Positions 1 through 10,435 of a DNA stretch of 64,000 nucleotides are shown one piece after another. Under the pieces are notes generated by a model, which worked only from the letters and a program-made list of their open reading frames with translations, searched no databases and had not been told where the DNA came from. The stretch is from Agarophyton chilense (Eukaryota; Rhodophyta; Florideophyceae; Gracilariales; Gracilariaceae). The stretch lies in contig JARGXX010000034.1 of the NCBI GenBank assembly GCA_030374765.1, forward strand, positions 310,001 to 374,000, written 5' to 3'. The position numbers were made by a program, and so were the translations under genes. Each line of letters opens with the position of its first letter. The stretch's first letter is position 1.

Positions 1-63
1 CCCCCAGGGAGCAAGGCTTCGAACACCTTGAGAGCACTTCCCGTCGCCGGGTTTTGCTCCACA
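1..63 (+). repeat. 3' end of an F-family LTR
   Basis: These 63 bases are identical to 59,919-59,981, the last bases of the 5' LTR of Ty3 element F, and end in the same ...TCCACA terminus. Homology stops abruptly at 63/64: in F the next bases are the primer-binding site, here they are coding sequence of another element. This is therefore the right edge of a solo LTR, or of the 3' LTR of an F-family element lying left of the window. It is inserted in the reverse-oriented ORF of element A. The other target-site copy is outside the window, so the insertion duplication cannot be checked. Confidence 0.85.
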
Positions 64-965
64 GGAATTTGGGAGTCCGTAAAATCGTCCGTGGGAACCT
101 GTTTGACGTCGAGGAGACTGAGGCCCTTTTGGATCATGTCCTACAGGTGGAGTGGGGCAAGAGTCCCGGGTTCCTTTGGTATGACCACGATAGCGACTCG
201 TTCAGGTCGATTCCACTACATCCGCAGGGTCGGGACGACGCTCGTGTTTATCTCTCCAAGCCTTTGAGGACTCAACCAAGAGACATCCCGAGTCGTCATG
301 TGCCCGACTATTATGCAAAGGCCGTTGGTTTCGATCCCCTGTGCTTCGAGCATAATGTGGAAGCCACGCCGTTGGTTCCTGCTGGTATGTCCGACGTAGA
401 ATCCTTCGGTGAAGATCCCTTCGTCCTACCAGTAGAGGGCTGCAATCCTCCGGTCGAGTCAGCCGTGGTGTTACCGACCACTTCTTTTCCTCCAGCTCCT
501 CCGGGCGCTGCTCCTCAGGGTGAACTCTCATATGAGCCGCCCGTCGCCCAAGTGGACATCCCTCCTGGCGAGGTTACTGTAGAGGCCGGAAGTACCGTAG
601 GTGATGCGCTGGTTCCAACGTCCGCTGGAGGCGCCGACATCGCTCCATCTTCTCCGTTGCCACCCTTTCCCGTTTCGGTCACGGCTGCGGCTTCGGATCT
701 CCGTTATGTCTGCCATTCCGTTGGTATTACGGCCTCGATGGACATTTCTACAGTCCTGAAGGAAGCCTGATCCTGGGCGCGTCGCTCGGCACGCTACGTC
801 GCGGTTGTCCAACGGGGTCAGGACCAGAAGACCGCCATGGTCAATATCCTGCAGCAGAATGCGCAGGTGATGCCCCAGAGGGTTACTGCAGACTTGAATG
901 CCCGGAATGGTCTAAATTTGAGCGACTGGGAGGCCGCTGATGTTGAGAATAGTTCCTCAGATTAA
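64..965 (+). pseudogene. Reverse-oriented accessory ORF of element A, C-terminal half, one internal stop
   Basis: The reading frame is open from the LTR junction to TAA at 963-965, except for TGA at 768-770. The protein shares short blocks, in order, with the C-terminal halves of the reverse ORFs of elements B (19,722-21,497) and C (48,166-50,034): LGVRKIVRG against PPRVRAAIRRL, then EETEALLDHVLQVEW against EEMLGLLDFVEGVQW (B) and DEAQELIDIIGRVDW (C). After that come a proline-rich stretch and a weaker Y-V-x-x-x-V-G-I block near the C-terminus. It lies just beyond the chromodomain of element A and on the opposite strand, the same layout as in B and C. The N-terminal half is cut off by the LTR at 63. 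No known family is recognised; function unknown. Confidence 0.6.
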
Positions 966-1427
966 TCTACGCCGAATAAGCGTGCTCGGCTCGCTGGGAC
1001 CGGTCTTGAAGGTCCAGTGTGCTCCTTGGGTTACCCTAGTCTCGGTTTTGCTCCTACAGGTTCCAATGAAGACTACGTAGTTGCTCCTGCGCCGCCCCAG
1101 TGAGTCCTGTTGGTTTTTTGAGCGCTTCCGCGAACCTTAAGGTCATGTTAAGGGCTATTATACCTCTTGTTAGTTCGTCAAATAAATCAATGCTTGTGAT
1201 TTTGCAAGGTCCTTCTTGTATCTCAAAACTTGCGTGTCCCGGGACGTCGTCCAACTTTGAGAGCGTCTCAGGTATTCCTCAGGTTTCGCCGAAGGACTGA
1301 ACTTGTTTCCTGATTTGGGAGCTACGACAAACCGCCGTGCTCCTGCGAACCGTCGTTTCGGGAGGCGTTTTGGGATTATTCGGACCAATGGTGCACCCTC
1401 CTGAAGGCCGCCCTCCGTGTGGCTGAT
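966..1427. other. Noncoding spacer between the convergent pol and reverse ORF of element A
   Basis: This stretch lies between the TGA ending the chromodomain (minus strand) and the TAA ending the reverse ORF (plus strand), so the two reading frames converge on it. The equivalent spacers are about 390 bp in B and 210 bp in C. No conserved ORF, RNA gene or convincing polyadenylation pair is seen. Confidence 0.45.
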
Positions 1428-2768
1428 TCAGCGCCAATAGCGGGCGATAGAATTAGCCTGAATGGTTTGAGACTCTTTCCAAGTGTCTTCTTCAGGTGTG
1501 TAGCCGAACCAACGGACGCGGTAGCGCGTAAATCCATCTTCTCTCCGACCGGCGGAGATGATGCGCTCAATCACCTACTCCGGTTGGTATTCTTTCTCCG
1601 GCAGGAGAGTGTGGTCCAGAGGGGCGAATCCATCGGAGTTGGTTGGAAGAGATTGGTCATCGTCATTGGCATTGACCATCGGGTCCATGAGGCTAGTCGA
1701 GTCCGCGGGAACTGTTTTAGGGGGTGTGAAGACTTGAGCGTTGACTTGAGGTCGTAATGATTCCGTTGGGCCAGTGGGCTGGGACTTTGATGATCCAAGA
1801 GGGCTGGGAGCTCGTGTCACCCGGTCAATAGATACAATGTCCTGTAGGTCGTCAATTAGTAGCGTAATGGTGTGTTGATTGACCTTAAGGACTTTGTATG
1901 GTCCCGTAGAGCGGGGTGAGAGCTTCGGCGTAGTATCCTCCAGTTCCTCACTGTCCTTTGGTGGCCGGTCCAGGTAAACAAGGCCTCCTTTCCTAAAGGT
2001 CGGTGTGTTCCAGACGGCTTTGTCGAAATTGACCTTGTATCGCCGTTGGGCTTTGGTCAGTACAGCTCTAGCCGATTGGATAATGCGGTAGATGCATCTG
2101 CGCGAGTAGCGCTTTTCCTGGGTCGGATTCATCCCTTCGGTTATGTCCTGGCGTATAATAGACTCCTGAAGGTCAACCGCTAGCGGCGGCGGCGATCTCT
2201 TCAGCGTTAAGTCAAAAGGCGTTGTACCCGTCGAAGCGTGCACCTGCGTGTTGTAGGCAGAAACCAGTGGCTCAACGTAGTCGTCCCAGTCCAATCGGTG
2301 CTCGGAAACGTAGTGTGGCAATATGTCCAGAATGGTTCGGTTGAAGCGTTTGGGTTGGCCATTGGTCTTGGGGTGGTACGCCATAGTGGTCACATGTTTG
2401 ATACCTAATGTAGCACAAACGTGTGAGAAGAATTTGGATACAAATTGGCTGTCGTTATCCGCAAGGAGGTAGAGTGGCATGCCATATGGATATACCCAGT
2501 GGGACAAAAATGCCCTGGCAACATCCGTGGCCGTTTTGTTCCCTGGGGGTAGGGCTCAAGTAAGCTTGGTAAACCTATCGGGTACGACCAAGACAAATCG
2601 TTTTCCATTGGACGACTTAGGCAGAGTCCCAAGTATATCTATTGCCAAAAATTCCATCAGACATGCGCCGGGGAAGAGCTTCAATTTGGCCTGATGGTTG
2701 GCGCGAGACCCTCGGATTTGTGCGCACGGTGTACCGTTCCGTGCGGTTTTCCATAGGTCCTGCGCCAT
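1428..2768 (-). pseudogene. Element A integrase and chromodomain (broken)
   Basis: Integrase core segments are visible: AIDILG with the first catalytic Asp (2,768-2,556), and after a frame change LLADNDSQF with the second Asp (from 2,507). The glutamate expected in the G-Q-x-E-R-F-N block is Lys (codon at 2,349-2,351), which would abolish strand transfer. A C-terminal domain and Pro/Ser-rich linker run to TAG at 1,577-1,575, where CAG is the simplest ancestor. Beyond it, in the same frame, is a chromodomain reading YRVRWFGYTPEEDTW, ending at TGA 1,430-1,428. Chromodomains of this kind steer integration to marked chromatin. Confidence 0.8.
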
Positions 2769-2801
2769 TAGTGGCCAGTAGAAGAACTACCTTAGAGTCT
2801 G

Positions 2802-4594
2802 TTACATTCGCCGGCCTCCGGGGTGACCAGCCAACCAAAAAAAATGGGCGAGGTAAAGGAATTGCGACCTTAGCGAAGTTGGTATTACCCTTTGGAGTCC
2901 GCCATCCAGCTGTGAGCGGCGACATACTAGTCCAAATAGGTCATAGTCGAATAGGCATCCTGGGGTTCCTACCAACCGGGCTGTTTCCTTGCAGTACTCT
3001 TCTTCGACCTGCGCCTGTAGAAGTTCCTCAATAGTTATAGAGAGGAGTTCTTTTTCCTCCGGGGCTATCGCGTTAACCTGAGGTGGTGACGAATTGGGCG
3101 GTACAATTTCCCAGTCCAATAGGTATACTTCGTTCTTCTTTACCTCAGGACCCTCTGATTGCACCTTTGCCATAAGTTCATCTGTTTCCGTGTAGTCCTG
3201 AGGTCCATCATCCGCAAAGGGGGTGGTAATTAGGTCGTCCGATTGGGTGTCATCAGTTCCGTCGGTGATGATTGGTGAAAGGGCACCTGCTGCTTGGTTC
3301 TTGATGCCTGGCCTATAGGTTATCTCGTGGTCATATTCGGACAGCCTGAGGCGCCACCGAGCGAGGAGACTTGATGCATCGGTCATATTGAGTGGCTAGC
3401 GGAGTGAATCGTGGTCTGTTCTAATGGTAAACCTAATTCCCTCAAGGTATGGACGAGTGTCAATACGGGCCACACGATGGCTAGACATTCCTTTTCGGTA
3501 GTACTGTGGTTTCGTTCCGCGCTGGTGAGCGTTCTGCTACAGTACCGAATAGGTGGATAGTCCTTCGGTGACTCCTGTTCCTGTAGCAGTGCGTATCCCA
3601 CTTGGACATCAGAAGCATCTGTATCCACTACAAATGGCCTAGTGGGTTTTGGTAAAGCCACTATAAATGGGGTCAGAAATTTGTCCTTTAGGGTCTGAAA
3701 TGCCTCGTACTGGTCGCCGGTAAGGGCTTCAAACTCCGAAGGTGTTCCCTTCTTCAACATCGCGTTGAGAAGGGCTGAGATCTTGACAAACCCTTGGAAG
3801 GATCGTCGGTAAACATTGCGCAAGCCCATGATGGATAGTAATTCCGTGTGGGTCCTAGGAAGCGTAGCCTGGAGAATCGCATTTGTAGTCTGTGTGGCTA
3901 CCTTTAGCTTTCCTGGGAGGACGACATGACCGAGATAGTCCGCCGAGGCCTGGAAAAGGGCGCATTTGGGGAGCTTAAGTGCTACTCCAGCGTCCTGTGG
4001 GATTATTAGCATCTTCTTCACGTGCCGAAGGTGTTCCTTTACGATCCGTGAGAAGATTATAACGTCATTAAAATAGACCAGGGCGAATTTCCATTTGACT
4101 CTGGACAATATGATTTCCAGTACCCGTTGAAAGATTGCTGGTGCATTCTTTAAATTAAAGGTCATGAGGGTAAAACTGAACAGACCTTCATGAGTGGTAC
4201 ACGTTGTCAGCGCTCTCACATCTTCGGCCAAACGTATTTGCCAATATGCAGAGATAGCGTCGAGTGTAGTAAATACGACAGCTTCGCCCAAGGAATCCAG
4301 ACAGCCCTCCATGCGCGTTGTCGGGTATGAGTCCCTCTTGGTTACCGCGTTCAGCTTCCTTTAGTCGACACAGAACCTGACGGAGCCATCTTACTTCGCC
4401 AAGACGACAAGGGGACTTGCCGATTCGGATTGGTTTGGAGGCGCCGGCTCTATGACTTGAGCTTTGCCCATCTTGTTCATCTGGTCGGCGACAATTTCCC
4501 TACCCTTAAGGCCTGTACGGTATGGGTGCTGGAACTGTGGTCTAGCATCATCCTGAAGGTCAATGCGGTGTGTAGTGGCTCTGAGTCTTCCCAA
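2802..4594 (-). pseudogene. Element A reverse transcriptase, RNase H and integrase N-terminus (broken)
   Basis: The RT fingers and palm start around 4,594. Motif A keeps its Asp (FTTLDAISAYWQI), but the catalytic YxDD box is YFND (codons 4,075-4,064), so polymerase activity is lost. The thumb (DYLGHVVLPGK) and RNase H (PFVVDTDASDVQVGYALLQ, TEKECLAIVW) follow. A frame change near 3,385 leads into the second half of RNase H and the integrase zinc-binding region (HFFWLAGHPGGRR). The same segments occur in element D at 52,056-53,010, where YLDD is still intact. Confidence 0.85.
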
Positions 4595-4603
4595 TCTACC
4601 TGA

Positions 4604-5563
4604 TTACCCGGACTGGTAGTCCCTGAGGAGATTAAGTACCTGGGGCCTATACGATTCGAATACTGCGCCGATGGCGACAGTCCCCTCCCAAGCGCCCACG
4701 TCCTCGTCGGGAGTTGAAGGCGCCAGATTATCCATTTGGGCCTCCATAATGGCCACGGACGCGGGTAGAGTGATGCCAATCACTGTACCGATAGGTAACC
4801 GTACGGGTTTATCTCTACAGTTGCTGATTGGGATCAAGAAGGGGGTGTTGGTGTGGATGTCCATTACTCCATTGGCCATTAAGGTAAGGTGCTTCAAAAC
4901 CTTTTCCGGGTGGTTCAGAATCCTTACGAGACCTGAGAACTGGGAATGGACCAATACGGTGATTTGGGTCATTGGCGGCATCGTTATGGCTTTTGACAGG
5001 CGAACCTTATTGGACTTCGTGTTTTCATAGACAACCGCTCGTTTGCGGTTAGCTTCTGGCCCTGGGACGGAACCAGTTATGGAAATGGAAGGTGCGCGAT
5101 AGCATGCGACTTTCATAAGGTTTGGATAAATGGCCTTAAGGTATCGATCGATAAAGGAGGTCCCTAGGATTGCTTCAGCGCCCGAGTTAGGACATAAAAG
5201 GAACCACGTGCGGACTTTGAATTGTCCTACTCGGATGTAAAATGGTAGTATCCCTTTAATATCCATTGGTCTACGTGATGCATCGGTAATCCTTGGGGTC
5301 TTCCTTGCCTGAACGAAATCTTGCCAACCCCGTGGCAGTACCTTAGGATGGACCAAGTTGGGACCAGCGCCTGCGTCCAATACGGATGTGGTCACTCTAG
5401 AGTTGTTAGAACGAAGTCCAACGGTTATTAGAACTTTGTAATTCTCTTTCCTGAGGATGCAGACAGGGTCGTTACTGCGTTTCAATTGTGGTTCATCCTG
5501 TGCGGGCCATCTTGGGTGGTTTGTATTGGAAGTTGAGGAGCTCCTCGGCTCATGACCGTCCAA
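4604..5563 (-). pseudogene. Element A protease and linker region of pol
   Basis: A retropepsin-like aspartic protease is followed by the linker that precedes RT. The active-site loop reads LDAGAGPNLV: the Asp is present but the usual Thr of D-T-G-A is Ala. A second block, GAEAILGTSFIDRYLKAIYP, matches the C-terminal Ile-Leu-Gly element of retroviral-type proteases. The D copy (51,171-51,868) is colinear but has His in place of the catalytic Asp. This ORF continues towards the RT segment ending at 4,391, with a frame change near 4,600. Confidence 0.8.
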
Positions 5564-5613
5564 TTTGTTGAGAGAAAGGCTTAAAGAGGGAGGGTTTGCC
5601 TCGCGTCGACCCT

Positions 5614-7747
5614 CTAAGAGTTTTCCGATGGGGTTTCCGTTTCTTCCTTACGATAGGATTCCTCTTTGGCGTCGTCCTTAGGATCTACGATGGCGTGGCC
5701 CTGTGTGGATTTGATCGGAGTGTCTAGAGGCGTGGCATAGCGTGAGCTTCCAGGGGTCCCTGTGGTTCATTGCTGTGCCCTGTTGAACATTCCTTCGAAT
5801 CTCCGCACCCGGTAGTTCTCTTTCCTGAGGGGTAGGAGGTTTTTCCGTGCGTCTTCGGGTAGATAACTCGTGCAGTTGCAATGTAGGGCCATTGAAATTC
5901 AGAGGAAGCAAGCCCTTGGTGCGCGAACAAAAAAGGTCCTTGCGGGGCGGAAAGGGAAAATCCTTGGGTTTGGGTGGTCCATTGGTCGCTGTAGTTCCCT
6001 GGGAGGTATATGATGGGGGCCCGGACGGAGGAGCACTGAAATTGGCCGCGAGGATATCTCCCGAATCGGCATAACGGAATGATGATTCCATGTCCGATTT
6101 CGGTGAGCTAACCAAATGGGCTTGGTTGGGTTTACGCAATGGGGTTGCGTGTTTTCTGGATAAGTCAGCGTTCCGCCCGGAAATTCTGTAGGTTTTTCCA
6201 TAACAGTCTGCATACGTAACCAGCCTTCGGAAGGAGTATTGTGGGTTTTCCGTGTGGTAATTGCGGACATGTGTCCGAATGGAAGGGAGTAATCCCGTGG
6301 TGAAGTGACGTTTCAGCCGTCCTTCGGAAAATACATTTCTACATGGGTAAGCCTTCTTCCATAGGTCGTCTGCGAATGCCGATTCGGTCATGTTGGAGCT
6401 CTGCCTTAAGGAAATTACTTCCTGGTGGGCATCCATTATAACTTCATCCGTGGCGTAAGTTTCCAAGAGGTAATGAACAAACTTAGGGTATGACCTCAAG
6501 AGCTCACGGTCTTGAGCGTCCACGAGGTCAGTGGTGCCAGATATCTTCGAAACCACTTGGTCACGCGCCTGTTCTGTAAGGAAGAATTGGAAAAGGTACA
6601 GAGCGGCGCCCTCGTGGATGCCGTTCTGATCGCAGGCCGTACGTATCAAACTGAGAAACCTAAGGACAGTATTGGGATCGGAATCGAAGAACTTGCCGGT
6701 ACTGGTTAATTGTATACGTTTGGCCCATTTGGCTACTCTTCCAGCCACCGTACCAGAATATTTCGCAGACCTGTCGGCCAGCCGGTATTTCCGATAGTCC
6801 AAAACCTTAAGGAAAAGTTTGCTGGTTTTTGTCGTTTGTTTGAGGCTTCTAACGGCAGCCGCATACACTTCCGAGTCGGTCGTTTTTCGAGGCCGATTCG
6901 GAATCACTCGTGTTAGAATGGTTTCTTCTTTTTCTATTTCTGTTCTTCTTTCTTCTGCGGATATTTCTTTTCTTTCCAGGGAAATAGGGAACTAATGGAT
7001 CGATCTCTCTATCAGATCCGATGGAGCCCTGAGGTCGCTGTACCTCAAATTGTCCTTTAGGTAGGGCAATCTGTCACCCATCTAGACGCGGAGTCTCTCT
7101 TCTGCTCCTCTAATGTCCTTCCCTTGGATTTTCTTGATGGTGTTCCGGCGAGGGACAGGTAATACCACCAATCCTGGGGGTTCGATAGGGGGTTGCCAAA
7201 TGGAAGCCGGATGGTTGACTTGTGGAGTGGTCCTTCGGACCGCATGGCCTGACTGGCTGGTGACTGCTCCTTGAACGGCCTAAAGGAGGGAGTCTATAAA
7301 AACCTCAGACTCCATGAACTTGGGGAAGATTCGCATAATGAGGTAATCTGTATGATCAACGATCGCCGTAGCGAGTCGCATGTCCACAATGGAATCCACA
7401 TGGGCTGAGAAGAGCTCACGGAGACGGGACCAGAGAAGGTCGGAAAGCCCTGCGGGAATGTTTTCTCTAATTCCTTCAGTCTTATGGGGTTCTCCTTTGG
7501 CTGTTACTGGTGAAGAGGTGGCCCTGGCGAGGCGGTCTCGTAAACACGCTGCTACTGCGGGTTCTCGGCGAATCCTTTCAGGGTCGCCCACGAGAGGCAG
7601 TACTCCTTGCCGCTGGCTTCTGGTGTTCCTGCGGTCACTAACATTATCGACCTGAGGTTCAGGCGACATCTTAGGCGTTGTAGTGGCGGCTGTTCCTGCC
7701 GTAGGAGTCCTATGGTCTGGTCGATTCGGTGTGTTTTCGGCATCCAT
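5614..7747 (-). pseudogene. Element A gag (broken)
   Basis: The start is ATG at 7,747 (MDAENTPNRPDH), matching the D start (MDSGNTPNRQDH). One frame can be followed from there, with TAG at 7,282-7,280 where D keeps CAG, and further stops before 6,907. The capsid region contains Y-P-K-F-V-H-Y-L-L-E-T-Y-A and TESAFADDLWKKA. It is recognisably related to the gag capsids of B, C, E and F (for example the R-C-G-N-V-F block). Near the 3' end a frame change precedes the ancestral stop TAG at 5,616-5,614; D has the equivalent stop at 51,040-51,042. Unlike the other Ty3 gags here, no CCHC zinc knuckle is visible. Confidence 0.75.
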
Positions 7748-7851
7748 AACGGCGATTGATTTTGTACTTCTGGTCCGTTAGGGAATGAAACCAAAGGTTA
7801 GAATCCGGATAATTCTTGGTTCCAGTGGTCCGTTCAAATATTCCTAAGGGA

Positions 7852-7869
7852 TTCTAAGTCGGGTGACCA
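7852..7869 (-). other. Primer-binding site of element A
   Basis: On the minus strand it reads TGGTCACCCGACTTAGAA, one base different from the 18-nt sequence found next to the LTRs of B, C and F. It would pair with the 3' end of a tRNA to prime minus-strand DNA synthesis. No LTR end precedes it; RNase H of element E runs up to it. Confidence 0.8.
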
Positions 7870-7870
7870 A

Positions 7871-8391
7871 CAGGGAATCCCGAGATCGTCGATAGGTTCT
7901 GTCTCCGCAAAGGTTCCCAAGCGGGATAGTGATTCTGCTTGCGTGTTTAAAGTACCCATCTTGTAAAGAATCTCGAAGTCCAACTCTGCCAATCGGAGGC
8001 GCCAACCCATGAGGCGTCCCGATGCTTCGATTATTTTCATGTTCCAACAGAGGGCTGAATTTTCAGTGTGTACCTTGAACTGTTTACCCATAAGATATGG
8101 TCGGAGCGTCTCTAATGCCCAAACGACCGCGAGAAACTCTTTCTATGACACCGAGTAATTATGGTCATGAACCTTCAGACTGCGGGACTAGTATCTTATC
8201 GGATGTAGTTCACCTTCTGTAGAGGTCTGAAATAGTGCACAACCAACTTGTTCTTTGCTCGCATCCGTATCAACTTCAAACGGAAGCCCAAAGGTGGAAA
8301 GCGCTAATATTGCCGGAGACGTCACAGCTTCCACAACGGAATTGAAAGCAGACGCTTGTGCATCTCCGAATGGTTCCAGTTCAACTGGTCT
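7871..8391 (-). pseudogene. Element E RNase H, truncated at the PBS of element A
   Basis: Remains of RNase H follow the RT, with several stops. The last legible part, ASGRLMGWRLRLAELDFEI, then LNTQAESLSRLG, matches RNase H of C (SGRLMRWRLRLAEF, NTQADALSRL). The frame reads through DDLGIPC and then, without interruption, into the translated PBS of A (W-S-P-D-L-E-S). Homology to the C element ends at that point. Confidence 0.75.
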
Positions 8392-9719
8392 TCATTTTCG
8401 AAGGAGCTCATTTAGAGGAGTCGCAACATCAGAGAAGTTCGGAAAAAACCTGCGATACACATTACACAAGCCCAGAAATGATCGGAGTTCCGTTTGATTC
8501 GTCGGATATTTCGCTTCCTTCAAGGACCTCACTCGAACTTCATCAATTGATAGCCGTCCGGGTCTGATTATATGTCCAAGATAGTTGGCCGAGTCGGTGA
8601 AGAACTTACACTTATTCATCTTCAATGTGATTCCTACGTCGCGCAATGTCTTCAGAACATCCTTAAAATGAGAGAAATGCTCGTCCATGTCGTCGGAGAA
8701 TACCATGATATCGTCCAAATATACCAAACTGGGTTTCCACTTAAAGCGGGCTAATAGGATATCTATCGCACGTTGAAACGTTGCAGGAGCATTCGTTAAG
8801 CCAAATGGCATTCGGTTGAACCGTTTCAAGCCTTGACGGCAGACAAAAGCCATTTTGACAGGGTCCTCTTTTCGAACAGGAACTTGCCAATAACCCCGAT
8901 TCGCATCAAGGACGGTGAACACAGTCGCGTTACCAAGCAAATCGATATATTCATCCATCCGAGGGAACGGGTACACATCTTTCACTGTAACTGCATTCAA
9001 GCGTCGATAATCAATACAAAATGGCCACAATCCATCGGCTTTCGGAGCTAAGACAACAAGTGACGCCAAAGGCGATTGAGTTGGTTCTATAACGCCTGCG
9101 CGTACATCTTCTTAACCTGAGTCTGCTCTTCTTGCCGAGCATTCGGTCCAGCTCTGTAAGGGTGCTGAGCTATCGGTCGAGTATTTGGAAGCAAGTCGAT
9201 TCCGTGTTCCGTGATTTCTATTGTTCCAAGGGAACCATCCCACAGAGGGGTAAATTCCTTCATTATTTCTCTTAACTTCTCACGATGTGCTTCTGCGACA
9301 TACTCCATATCTAAATTTTCCAATTCCTTCATAGGATCAACATCATCTGTACTAGGCAGCGAAGCCTTCTGTTCCGACCCTTTTGGTTGTGTCGGTTGTG
9401 TATCCGAATATTGGAACTCGGGCTCTACACGTGCAGTGTCAACACCATCATTCTCATCCCCCTCCTTAGGGTCGAGGACTTTGAGAACGTCGGTAAGCGG
9501 TATTTTCGTCGGGACGATAGCGGTCGTGTGTGGGAGCATTGAGCCCAGTGTTTGATTCTTCGTTAACCATTGATTGTTTTTACCGAAGTTAGCCACGAGA
9601 ATCTTGAAAGGAGTATCGGGTTCAATTGGAACCAGACCATTTGCCAGAGCGAGTTGATTCTTGGTATACAAAGAGGCCAAGGGTTGCACAATATGTAGCC
9701 CAGGTTGTTGAGATGTCAC
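8392..9719 (-). pseudogene. Element E pol linker and reverse transcriptase
   Basis: The linker (9,719-9,087) contains the conserved block E-F-T-P-L-W-D-G-S-L-G followed by LLPNTRPIAQHPYRAGPNAR, found also in C and F. After a frame change near 9,100 the RT is open for about 225 codons: FCIDYRRLNAVTVKDVYP, motif A VLDANRGYWQVP, MPFGLTNAPATFQRAIDI, and the catalytic box LVYLDDIMVF, all with the expected residues. The thumb (ANYLGHIIRPGRL) follows. Despite stops elsewhere, the RT catalytic triad is intact. Confidence 0.85.
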
Positions 9720-9917
9720 TGAAACACATACTTATGATTCTGGGGGCATCGTAATCGATTTCGCCACCTTGAGACGCGTTGAGCGGGGGTTCTGTCAGGA
9801 TATTCCTGGGCAACCGGTAACGGAACTTTTTTGTGTTGCCCGCATCAGCGGTTTTCTTACGATAGGATTCGTGGATCCGTCATCCATCACAACAGTTCTC
9901 GTTCTGGGACTAATTGC

Positions 9918-10433
9918 TTAAACAAACCGATCACAAAAGTCACAACCCAGTACTACGGGTGCAGAGAGGGAGTCGCAGACTATAAAGTCCAACTGAACCA
10001 AATAGGTACTCAATCGCACTGCGAGAGATATTTTTCTTATCGTATGGAGCGGATTATTATTCGCGTCGGTGATATCCATTCCTGGACCGTAGAAAATATT
10101 ATTCCGAAGTGTCGACGGTATGATATCAGCATTGATCAAGTTTGGCGCGGCTCCTGTATCCAAAACGGATAGCTGTCAAACCATGAACTGGTGTGATAGG
10201 CCAACGTCTGCATACACCTTGTAGTTTCGCTTGGCCATCACAAGGACACTATCCGGAGAACGGGGATTTGTAAACCGTATGCACGGACGACGTAGAACAG
10301 CCAGGTGTTCCGAGTCAACGTCAATTTTAGCCATATTCCTTGTAAGGATTGTGACTGGAGAGTGAGGCGGTGACGCCTCGGGCGTCTTCAACCTCAACTT
10401 GGAAGACGCCCCTCCATCAGGGGAGACTCCCAT
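9918..10433 (-). pseudogene. Element E protease (broken)
   Basis: The protease begins in the -1 frame after gag. VMAKRNYKVYADVGLSHQF is a block shared with B, C and F. TGA at 10,178-10,176 interrupts it where the others have CGA/CGT (Arg), a CpG-type transition. Beyond it the active-site loop LDTGAAPNLI keeps the catalytic Asp, and the block PVVLGCDFCDRFV follows. A TAA then interrupts the frame where the others have Glu. Confidence 0.8.
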
Positions 10434-10435
10434 GT

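Larger units (their letters stand above)
64..7870 (-). mobile_element. Ty3/gypsy chromovirus element A, decayed, without visible LTRs
   Basis: On the minus strand the order is PBS (7,869-7,852), gag (7,747-5,614), protease (5,563-4,604), RT and RNase H (4,594 to about 3,300), integrase (about 3,300-1,578) and chromodomain (to 1,428), followed by a convergent ORF on the other strand. RT before integrase plus a chromodomain defines a Ty3 chromovirus. It is the same family as element D at 37.8-53.0 kb: gag, protease and RT align along their length. No 5' LTR precedes the PBS; RNase H of element E abuts it instead. The 3' LTR is lost beyond the F-family LTR at 1-63. Many stops and catalytic substitutions show it is dead. 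Confidence 0.85.

Noticed and set aside
768-770. Programmed stop-codon readthrough in the reverse ORFs
   Set aside because: The stops fall at different positions in A, B and C, each explained by one point change at a conserved codon, so decay is simpler.
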